The position numbers and the translations under genes are program-made. This document shows positions 45,768-54,297 of a DNA stretch of 64,000 nucleotides, piece by piece (position 1 is the first letter of the stretch; every line of letters begins with the position of its first letter). The notes under the pieces were generated by a model that saw only the letters and a program-made list of their open reading frames with translations, was not told the origin of the DNA and made no database searches. Origin of the DNA: Cryptomeria japonica (Eukaryota; Streptophyta; Pinopsida; Cupressales; Cupressaceae); the NCBI RefSeq assembly GCF_030272615.1, contig NC_081415.1, positions 189,564,270 through 189,628,269 on the forward strand. Reading direction: 5' to 3'.

Positions 45768-46120
45768 TGGCATTCACTGTTTATCACAAAATGCTACTTT
45801 TTATCTAAATGCATATGGCTATCTATCCTAGTGACACTCACTATTCATCACAAAGTGTTGCTTCTATCCTAGTGACACTCACTGTTCATCACAAAGTGTT
45901 GCTTTTATCTTAGTGGTACTCCCTGTTCATCACAAAGTACTACGCGTTTGGCACTCACTGTTCATCACAAAGTGCTCCTCACATTGGCACTCACTATTCA
46001 TCACAAAGTGCTCCTCACATTTGCATTCACTGTTCATCACAAAGTGCTGCTCATATTTTAGTACTCCCTGTTCATCACAAAGTACTATATCTTGGTACTC
46101 ACTGTTCATCACAAAGTGCC
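45768..46120 (+). repeat. Array of nine tandem hairpins with covarying stems and conserved loop
   Basis: Units at 45768-45796, 45832-45860, 45873-45901, 45914-45942, 45950-45976, 45986-46012, 46023-46047, 46059-46087 and 46094-46120. All have a 15-nt loop of the form C[AC]CT[GA]TT[CT]ATCACAA. The flanking arms differ between units but pair: GCATT/AATGC, ACACT/AGTGT (twice), GTACT/AGTAC (twice), GCACT/AGTGC (twice), plus wobble forms GCATT/AGTGC and GTACT/AGTGC. All non-Watson-Crick pairs are G-U when read on the plus strand. Confidence 0.88.
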
Positions 46121-46773
46121 TTGATCTATCTTATCCTAGGGCCTGTGCTTGAGTGAATCCTCTTGAGTAGTTTCCTAATTGGCAACGTATGTTCTATCAT
46201 AGAATTGTCAATCATAGCCCTATTTGTTATCCTAGTCTTCCCTAGAGGACCTGCTTGAGTGTATCCTCTCAGCAGCTTATCCAATCGACAGTATGTTCAT
46301 CATAGAATTGCCAATTTGACCTAGAAGACAAAAATTCACATTTTTGGACACAAACGCGTTTTCTTGACATAAACACACATTTATTACATTACTTAGCATG
46401 CATTAATGACAACAATAAATGCATCAAAGTACAAGGAGGTTTTGTGGTACTTATTGGCTCTTCTGCCTCTGCTAGCCTCTGGAATTGATGAGCACGATCG
46501 AATCTGTGAGCCATTGCCATCGCTGCTGACTACTGCTGCTCTATCTCGCTCTGCACTCTAATCTCTTAGATGTGTCAGTCTTCATTATCCCTTGACTTTG
46601 TCACTTTATCCGGTTAGTCCATTCTACCTTGTCTTTCTTATCGAGAGATTGTCTGTAATCTTTTCAGACATTTTCATCCAATCTCTCGAAGGGGCATATC
46701 ATTCCCATCTTGGGGCAACTATGTATCAGTTCATCTTATCTTCTTTGAAACAACGCGACAAGCCACATTGTCT
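46121..46773 (+). other. Post-pol noncoding region, part 2
   Basis: Contains a diverged direct repeat of about 70 bp ('CTTGAGTG.ATCCTCT' ... 'CATAGAATTG.CAAT') at about 46141-46213 and 46248-46312. No ORF supported. Confidence 0.5.
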
Positions 46774-46788
46774 CAAAGAGGGGCAAAA
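46774..46788 (+). other. Polypurine tract of the Tat-like element
   Basis: CAAAGAGGGGCAAAA immediately before the 3' LTR; element E has CAAAGAGTGGCAAA in the same place. Confidence 0.85.
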
Positions 46789-47562
46789 TGTAGACACCTA
46801 AAATTGTCCAGTCTAATTTATTTATTTAATTATCTAAGCCTAATTCTTCTATTAATTAAATAAATCTTTATTTATTTAATTAATTCATTTATCCTCTTCT
46901 AGCCTTATTTCTCATTTAAATAAATACATTTATTTATTTAAATTATCCTTTTCCTAAATTAAATAAATATCTTATTTATTTAATCATCCCACTTCTTCTA
47001 TTAATTAAATAAATTTTTATTTATTTAATTAATTCATTAACCTTTTCCACCCATGACACATGTCATTCATCTCTTAATTCCTACACTACCTACCCATTTC
47101 ATTATTTTATTATTTCCTCTACCTACCCTCTAATCCTAGCCGACCTCCTTCTTTTTACACCTCTCAATCTTATCCCTCCATTTCATATAGTGTCTTCTAT
47201 TTAAGGAGATGCCTTCTTCATTATCAAACCCTAATCAATCATCCTAATTAGCTAACTACTTGATCATTTGACTACACTACGATCCTACTTGCAACCACAT
47301 TCCATTCTTTGTTGAGCTCTTGTGCACATAAAATCTGAGAGCAAATATATCAAGCAAGATCAATGGAGATCGGAAGAATGGAGATCAAAACCCTATTGGA
47401 CATGTAATGGTATAATCTTTGTGATTTCATTTGATTTTCATTGTCTTAGGTAATCTTCATATGTTATGGTGGATCTTTGTTGTTGTTAGGCTAGGGTTTT
47501 GTGGTTGAATTCATTTAGCCTTTCAATTTTGTTATTATTGTTATCCATTTTCACCATAAAAA
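46789..47562 (+). repeat. 3' LTR of the Tat-like element
   Basis: TGTAGACACC ... CACCATAAAAA, nearly identical to 36181-36966 apart from a 12-bp gap near its start and about nine substitutions, one of which changes the terminal CA to AA. Confidence 0.93.
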
Positions 47563-47782
47563 GAGTATACTCATTTGTGGGTCTCATTCCCACCATGGCT
47601 TTTCCCTTTACCGGGTTTTCCACCTATAAAATCTTTGTGTTATGGTGTTGTGGTTGATTGCTTTGTGTTCTTGCATCTTTCTTTTGGCTCAATGTATTAA
47701 GTGGTTGAATGAATGGATTAATAAAGTTAAAATTTGCATAACACTGGTTCACCCCCCCTCTCAGTGCTTCTTGATTCCAATA
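47563..47782 (+). repeat. Element D 5' LTR, piece 4 of 4 (with GAGTA duplication)
   Basis: GAGTA (47563-47567) repeats 36176-36180. The rest matches the end of the solo LTR: 'GTGGGTCTCAT.CCCACCA', 'TATAAAATCTT.GTG.TATGGTGTT', a C run and 'TTGATTCCAA'. The final CA appears as TA. Confidence 0.9.
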
Positions 47783-47784
47783 AT

Positions 47785-47796
47785 TGGTATCAGAGC
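47785..47796 (+). promoter_or_regulatory. Primer-binding site of element D, tRNA-iMet type
   Basis: TGGTATCAGAGC two bases after the LTR end. Confidence 0.93.
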
Positions 47797-47850
47797 TTAA
47801 TTCCTCAAAAGAAGTCTAACAACTTGAGGAGGATCCAAGAAGGTGGCACA

Positions 47851-49036
47851 ATGGATTTCAATGGTCTTCAACATCAACTTCTAGTAGCACTTGATGATCT
47901 TAATCAGTCCAAAGCTGAAATTTGGAACTTGAAAGTGGATCTTAAGGATGCTACAAATTTCATTCAGTCATTGAAGGAGCAACTGAATAAGTCTAGGGAG
48001 AAGAGAAAGGAACTTGTTGATCAAATAAAGTGAAAAGAAATCCAAAGAATGAATGATGAAGCCTTGAAGGAGAAGACTGAAGAATGTGAAAATATTACAA
48101 GTGATAATGTTGTCTTGAAGCATGAGATGGAATCTATAATGATTAAGTTGACCAAGGAGATTGAAGGAAGCAAGAAGAATAAACAAAATCTTAATCACTC
48201 CCTGAAAGATAGATCTAATGAATGTTGTAGACTTAATTATGAGAATAATCAGCTGAAGCTTGAACTACTACAATCCAAGAACAATGAGCAAGAGCTTGAA
48301 AGGAAGATTATCATTCTTAGAGATGAACTTGCTACTGCAAATGAGTACAAGGAGAGGTTCAAGATTAGCTCAGCTAAGATTGATGTGTTATTGCAAAGTT
48401 AGAAGAATGAAGATGACAAGTGAGGTCTTGGATTTGAGAAAGGTGAAAGCTCCGGATCTGGTCAAAGCAATCCCAAGTCAGAAAATTAGAAGAACAAAGC
48501 TAAAAGGTCTCCAATAAGGAAACCTAATGCTCAAAAGTTCAATGGTAGCTATTTTGTTTGCAATAAATTTGGTCATAAGGCTAGTCAATGCAGAAATAGA
48601 ATGAATCAGAATGGTCCATCTTTCTTCGGCTAGTGTTTTAATCGCAATAAGTATGGTCATAGATCAAGTGAATGGAGAAGTATGACAAATAACTCTTTCA
48701 ATAGAAGGAATGTTAGATGTTATGCTTGTTGTATGTTTGGACACATTGCTAATGAATGAAGATAAAGGGGAAATAAAGTGAATTACAAGCCTAGACAAAA
48801 ATTTTGTGTGATAATAGCAACAAATCCAGTCACATTGCAAAATTTTGTAGAAGCAAGAATGCGGATAGGAAGGGTCTGGCAAAAATGAACAAGAATGTGT
48901 AGTCAGATAATAAAGGAAATGTGAAAGTGGATGAAATTAGAGATCAAATGAAGAAGACATGGGTGAAGAATAGTGATTTTGATGAAGGAAATGGATCCGC
49001 ACTTGAATTTGGTGCTGGAAATTCCTTCGGGAATTA
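47851..49036 (+). pseudogene. Gag of element D: coiled coil and zinc knuckles
   Basis: From the ATG at 47851 the frame encodes about 185 residues of Glu/Lys/Asn-rich heptad sequence, predicted coiled coil, broken by a TGA at 48031. It ends in the family hallmark 'ELATANEYKERFK'. A linker 'GLGFEKGESSG' follows, then three knuckle traces: an almost intact one ('CNKFGHKASQC' preceded by Val-Cys displaced), 'CFNRNKYGHRSSEW' (Cys lost) and 'CYACCMFGHIANE' (last Cys lost). Elements A and B have the same order. It sits 55 bp after the primer site, so it is the first gene of the element and its likely Gag. Confidence 0.82.
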
Positions 49037-49466
49037 GCTTAAGGCCTCTGGCCTAGGGGGAGTCTTCAAGAGAATCTTTTTCTCCCCTACTAGCGGCTGG
49101 TGCTGGAAGATCGACATATTGTCAATGGTTGCTTTAAGGTACTAAAAATATTTTGGAAGGATTTTCAAAAGATTTTGGGTGAAATTGGAGATCCACAGGA
49201 AATTTCTTGAGAGTAGTCTCTAGATATAGGGTGTCCGGAAGGTTTAGGGAAAAGTGCATTTATTACATTAAAAAGTTATAAGTGCGAGTGATTAAAAGGG
49301 AACCTTTACCATTCATTTGTCACTTTTCATTCTGTAAAAGAGAGTAGAAGAAAGCTTTGTGAAGAAAATTTATGTGATTGAAGTGTGAAGGCGATTTGGT
49401 GTGAAAACCCTAATTTGGCGAAGTGAGGTATTTCTTTGTGAAATTTGCAAATTTGATATATCTACA
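49037..49466 (+). other. Spacer between gag and ORF2 of element D
   Basis: No coding trace. By position it corresponds to the gag-ORF2 spacer of elements A and B that carries a TATA-like word upstream of the ORF2 ATG. Confidence 0.5.
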
Positions 49467-51722
49467 ATGGATACACTTTTAGTAGTTGATATAAATAATA
49501 TATCCTGACCCAAGTTCAAGAATCACCCTTACAAATCGGTGAAAGATGATCCACAAGGCACATTTTCATCGGTTTTGTATGGTGTTCTTCATGTGGAACA
49601 CATCAGCGCATGTATTCATGTGACTATTGAAGAATTAGGAGGTTGCCAATTGTTGAATTTGTACACCAATCACATATTAGGATAGGAATTCAAGATTAAA
49701 CCCAAATATAATGCATTGAGGGAAAATCAATTTACACAAGTTGTTAGGTTTCCAATATTTGATGAGAATGAGTGGGTTTGATATGTCTTGAGATAAATTC
49801 ATGATGAATTCATGTGGTTGAACTAGCCATTCAAAATCATGAAGGATGTAATTAGAATTGTGATAGGTTTGAGCTCATCTGGTGGTTTACCCGCACCCTG
49901 GTCTATGAAAAATCAGATGGTGATAGATGCAACTGATTCCAAGTTTGATAAAAGACCTATGATAGTAAATGATATTGTTGAACCAGATTTGAATTTTGCT
50001 TCCATGATTGTCAGATACAAGGTTTACCGCTCCAACAAAGAAAATTCAATATATGGTACAACCACCATATATGTTTCATATCATATGGTGAAGGAGAACA
50101 AGGATTATGACCTATGTGAATTGCTCTGGAACCAATTGATGGGGAATCTGACCAGTATCAAGAAAGACAAGATGAATACCTTCAAATTTGGCACCTTAAT
50201 CTTATGCATATTCTTCTACTTTATGAATGAAGTCTCAGGTATTGATAACATTCAATGGGCTAGTGATAGGCCGGTGGCTATCTAGATTAGAGATATCTTG
50301 TATAGCATTGGAGATAGAAAATCTCAAAGAACTCCTCTTTGGGGATATTTTAAGAACTTCCAAGACATGATGCAAGCTAGGGAAAGGATCCCTAAATCTA
50401 TAGTGGATAAATACAAAGATACAATATGCTTCATGGTAGAAATTGACCAGTGCCTAATGGAAGTAATCGAGCCTAGGACTATGTGGATCATGCTCGTGGT
50501 GTATGAAGTTGATGAGAAGATATTGGTAGTGTATGCTCAACATTTGTTAAGTAAGCCAGTTGATGATTGAAAAGAAAGGTTTGGTACATTTGTTGAAAAG
50601 GACTTGCAATTGCATAGGGAATTCAAGAAGCTGAAAATGATAAGGTAAGAAAGGAGGTGGAGCAATATGCAGAGAGCATCGACATCATTGTTGAAGTAGA
50701 CAGAGAGGAAAGAAAAGGGAATATGCCAAATGTAGAGGATCTAGTCAAGGCTAACAAGGATAATCTGAAAGATTCCTACACAAAACCAAGATGATTGAGG
50801 AGCTCTACACCCTCCTCGGGTTCCCAAAAGCCAGCCAGTTCTGTGAAATTAGAGCCAAATCATCCAACAAAGTAGAGAAGAGGAAGAAGGATAAGAGAAC
50901 AAAGGTACATGTTACTATCAAGGATGATGAAGAGAATGAGTCCGATGAGGCTATGAAGTAGATACAGTCAAAGGGCACCAAAGCTTCTAAAGTGTATAAG
51001 GACAAGCCCTCTAGTGGTAAGAAAACAAGCAAGAAGATGAAAACTAATTCTGACATATCTAGTATGTTAGTGGGAGAAGTGGAAAAAGTTGTCACTGTAC
51101 CCAGTCAAAGAACCTTATGTTACAAGATAGGGTTGTCCTTGCACCAAAAGATTGATCTGTCAATGCCCGATACAACCACTAGACATATAATCCATAGGAG
51201 GCTATTAAACCATGTTGTGAATCCCTGCAAGGGACGCTAGCCCACTACCAACAATCCCCCTACCAGCATTACTCATCCTGACTTGCATGATTTGAACCTA
51301 TGACCAAGCTCTGATACCACTTGTTACAAGCTAGGGTTGTCGTTGTACCAAAATATTGACTTGTCAATGTCCTATACAACCACTAGACTTATAGAATCCA
51401 CATGAGGCTATTATTCCATGTTGCAAATCCCCACGAGGGATGCTAGCCCACAACCAACACCTTAGAAGAAGCCACTATAATCAATTCTTTCCAAGCAAAA
51501 CTCCGGTCAACTTGCAAAGATACCAGAATATTGATCTAGCTTTCCATATCTAAAAAAAGTTGTTCTACAATATAACAATCAACCAGAACTGAAATAGATG
51601 CACACAAAGTTTGAGAATCCTTGAGCACTTTCACCATGCTGGAGAGATGCATATCCAATTTTTTTTTCAACCTATAGAACTCTTTCTTCATATGATCTCT
51701 CTTCCCTACAAGCTCATTCAAG
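49467..51722 (+). pseudogene. ORF2 of element D, unknown function
   Basis: Starts MDTLLVVD. Despite stops, the segment 'IHDEFMWLN.PFKIMKDVIRIVIGLSS', then 'DLCELLWNQLMGNLTSIKKDKMNTFKFGTLILCIFFYF' and 'RIPKSIVDKYKDTICFMVEID' aligns with ORF2 of A and B ('VHGEFFWLDSIHKITKEVVRAVIGLPS', 'ELIDNLKKIKGDKKGTFRFGNLLVCLMLYI', 'MLSQAIVDKYQKEICFVIK'). The downstream part is Lys/Ser-rich and is split by TRIM1 at 51118-51459, coding traces continuing on both sides. No enzyme signature is visible. I have seen no name for this protein; it may be a captured plant gene. Confidence 0.7.
51118..51459 (-). mobile_element. TRIM element 1, complete, with target duplication CCTTA
   Basis: 342 bp. Terminal repeats of 136 bp (51118-51253) and 138 bp (51322-51459), about 85% alike by eye, both TGTTACAAG...CCAACA. 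On the minus strand a primer site TGGTATCAGAGC (51308-51319) follows the right repeat and a GGGGGAT polypurine tract (51254-51260) precedes the left one. CCTTA flanks both sides (51113-51117, 51460-51464). Only 68 bp lie between the repeats, so it is a terminal-repeat retrotransposon in miniature, which needs outside enzymes to move. It sits in ORF2 of element D. Confidence 0.93.
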
Positions 51723-52085
51723 TGTCTAGGTATGTGCCCTTGGTCTCCTTGTGCTATGCAGCGTAATGCTCAAGTTTGTGACATGGCTTAATATGGATTC
51801 ATTAAATCTCACAATAGTATTGGGCATTAATAGGTCAATCTTTTGGTGCAACACAACCATGTTTCCAACAAGTGGTATTAGATCCTAGGTCATGGATTCA
51901 AACTGCTTGCTTGCACTAGGGGGGATTGTTGCAAGGTGTGCACCCTTGGTCTCCTTGTGTTGTGGAGTGTAGTGCTCAGATTTGCAACATGGCTTAAACA
52001 CCTCATGTGGATTCTTTAAAGCTTGTAGATGTATCAATCATTAATAGGTCGATCTTTTGGTGCAACAACAACCATGTTTCCAACA
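51723..52085 (+). mobile_element. TRIM element 2, same family, opposite orientation
   Basis: 363 bp. Repeats at 51723-51870 (148 bp) and 51927-52085 (159 bp), both ending TTTCCAACA and containing 'CCCTTGGTCTCCTTGTG' and 'ATCTTTTGGTGCAAC'. Primer site TGGTATTAGATCC (51873-51885, two changes from the norm), polypurine CTAGGGGGGAT (51916-51926). The repeats share 'GATTTGCAACATGG' and 'CCTCATGTGGATTCT' with TRIM 1 read on its minus strand. No target duplication is visible (TCAAG against TGATG). Confidence 0.85.
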
Positions 52086-52886
52086 TGATGTTCCTCTTGA
52101 AATTTTATAAAATTAAAAAAAACATGGCATTGTGTTTCAATGACTTTAGGAAGATTGTTGTTGAGGTTTCTATTGAAACACATAATGTTGTTGAAATCAC
52201 CTAGATTAGGCTAAAGTTGATGGTACCTTATCTAACCTTCAAAATTAATGTTTCAGTTATTTTTGTGACATATAGGTGGTATAAACATTGAATGTTGCAA
52301 AATAAGCATCATATAACCTAAAATATATATTGTATCATCAATGATATCAAAATTATAGAACTTTCCATATAGGTAGAGGCCAAAACCTATAAATTTGATT
52401 CACCCTCTACATCAACTTCCATCTCAACATGAGTTCTAAGCATAAGAGAGAGGGCTAGCAACATCAACCCACCAATTGCTTGGATGACTCCCACTATCTC
52501 CTTTATTAACACAATACTCCAAATGTAACCACCACCATATCTAGAAAAATCTACATGTCCTCTCACCAATAAGCTTTACCTAACTTTTGCATAAACCACT
52601 TCACTGAGGTCTTCTCTTCCCATGCCTACAGAGTCATGCCATAAATAGGGCTATGTCATCATTATTATGGTAGTAGGGGAGTAATATAGAAAATCTTCCT
52701 TGAGACTCACCGTAATGACCTCTAGTGATTTTGGCTTCAAGGAATTGAAATTTTTATGTAGGTTGTAGCTAATGATCTTTTCTCATAAAGTCATTTGTCT
52801 TCTTCAAATTGAGGTTAATATTAAACTCTATTTTTCAATGCACCATTCCCAAGCTTCATGGGGAAGATAAAGCATGTTCACTTCCA
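52086..52886. other. Unassigned sequence; possible hydrophobic minus-strand reading frame at 52387-52569
   Basis: No LTR or transposon motif found. The 60-codon minus-strand frame at 52387-52569 reads as one hydrophobic segment ('VLIKEIVGVIQAIGGLMLLALSLML') followed by an acidic tail, which looks less random than its surroundings and could be a fragment of a membrane-protein gene. There is no family I can name, and upstream frames do not extend it. Confidence 0.3.
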
Positions 52887-53104
52887 TTTGCCTTGTTGGC
52901 TTACAAAAAGATTTTACAATTAAATACAAAATACAATACATAAAATCTTGTCGGCTAGGATGTTGGTGAACATCTTTGCCGGTGCTAGTGCCAGTGTCTA
53001 TGCCTATGCAGGTGTCTGTCAGTGCCATAGGATTGTAAGGTTTCCATCAATGACAATACATTCAATCACCTACAATTTCTCATTGGATTGTGCATTTGCC
53101 AACA
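52887..53104 (-). repeat. 3' LTR of element A, truncated
   Basis: Minus strand TGTTGGCAAATGCAC..., matching the first ~218 bases of the 5' LTR at 58988, including the GCCGGTG-type hexamer-like repeats. Homology stops at about 52887, so two thirds of the LTR are lost. The polypurine tract CCAAAGGGGGAGAT is at 53105-53118. Confidence 0.88.
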
Positions 53105-53415
53105 ATCTCCCCCTTTGGAATCGATGGCAACACTCATGAGAAAAATCCAAAATGTGTATCCAAAACTGTTGTCCAAAACTGTCTTACCAAAACTATCAAA
53201 ACTATGTGCTCCCCCTGAGCTAGTGATCTCTTCTGTCATATCCTTTTTCTCATCTACTACTCCCCCTTTGGCATCAATGACAAAGGTTGTCATTTAATGT
53301 CAATTGAGTGTAGTTCCTGTTATGATCCCTGTAACCGGTTGGTTACAATTTGATATAACTCTGCTAAAGCAACATTCAGCCTATTGTAGAATCTCTCACT
53401 ATCTTTTAGTGTTGC
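53105..53415 (-). other. 3' untranslated region of element A with two polypurine boxes
   Basis: AAAGGGGGAG occurs next to the LTR (53107-53116) and again at 53262-53271, both preceded on the minus strand by an ATCGATT or TTGATGCC word. Element H has the same pair. Confidence 0.75.
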
Positions 53416-54297
53416 TTATGTCCTCTGAATTGTACCGGTGAGAAAGTGCATTTTCTCTTCTGGTCTCTTAAGTCCCAGAACAAGAGCCTCAAAAATCTCT
53501 TTTCTCAAAGAGATGAGGATACCTAGTTTAGGACTTAGTCTGCACTTTAGTTCTTTTGCCTTAAACATTAATCTTTCCTTGTCTTTTTCAAGTTTTTCTA
53601 TCTTCTCTTCAAATCCAGTAATTTCCCGTTCTACTACCAATATTGAGTCCGATGAACCTATCAAGTTGTCAACAATATCATTGATTTCCTTTTGAGCTAT
53701 GATGATCTCTTTATCTATATCTTTTGTCAAAATGTCTGTCTTGCATGTATCTCTATACAATTTCTTGAAGTCCAAAATTGTCTTGCCTAGTATCGGTAAT
53801 AAGGTATCCATATGTTCCTTATTTTTCTTGACTGTTTCCTCAAAGATTTTTTCCTTCTTTTTGTTCATTTTCTCTCTGAATGTCTCCTCATTGATTTGAT
53901 CAATTGTCAGTAGGTTGTCAGTTATATACTTAGACAATGTGTCTAATTGGCTCAATGAATCTTTATTCACTATATTACACTTAGGTGCTATCATCTTCAA
54001 AATTGGTAATGTATCATCAATAGCCTTATAAGCTAGTGCATTACACTCTGTTATTTTCTTGATTGAATCTAGCAATATCTCTGTCACATTAGTAGGTCTA
54101 AATTCAGACATAGAGGTTCCAGATGATTGTCCAAATACCTTTACAATATGTAATATGTTGGTGGTGGTAATAGCTATGTTTTCCTCTTTCTCCGAAGGGT
54201 CAGTTTATGTCTGCATTTCCACTACCACAGGTTGAGATTTTTTTGTTGTAGCTGGTGGCACTGTTTCTGAATGTATTTGTGAATCCTGTTGCTCTAC
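53416..54297 (-). pseudogene. ORF2 C-terminal coiled-coil segment, element A
   Basis: A 231-codon open stretch (54111-53416) rich in Lys, Glu, Ile and Asp with heptad patterns ('EEKIEKLEKDKERLMFKAKELK') and ending 'LTGTIQRT'. It is in the same frame as 54298-55248 and 56125-56712, so it is the tail of one long ORF interrupted by a few stops between 54111 and 54297. Element H keeps the same end. Likely an oligomerisation domain. Confidence 0.7.

Larger units (their letters stand above)
36181..47562 (+). mobile_element. Tat-like Ty3/gypsy element with deleted pol and antisense PMD gene
   Basis: An 11.4-kb element with LTRs of 786 and 774 bp, target duplication GAGTA (36176-36180 and 47563-47567), leader, gag-protease, integrase C-terminus, and a long 3' region. 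RT, RNase H and the integrase core are missing. By eye the LTRs differ by about nine substitutions and one 12-bp gap, making it the youngest large insertion here. The zinc-finger and protease style fits the Tat lineage. It interrupts the 5' LTR of element D. Confidence 0.93.

Noticed and set aside
45768-46120. The regular repeats with variable stretches between them resemble a CRISPR array at first sight.
   Set aside because: Repeat arms vary between units, spacers are short and uneven (5-35 bp), there are no cas genes, and the setting is a plant retrotransposon.
51308-51319. tRNA-like sequence matches (TGGTATCAGAGC) at several sites considered as tRNA gene fragments.
   Set aside because: Each is adjacent to an LTR end and only 12-14 nt long, as expected for primer-binding sites; no tRNA cloverleaf surrounds them.
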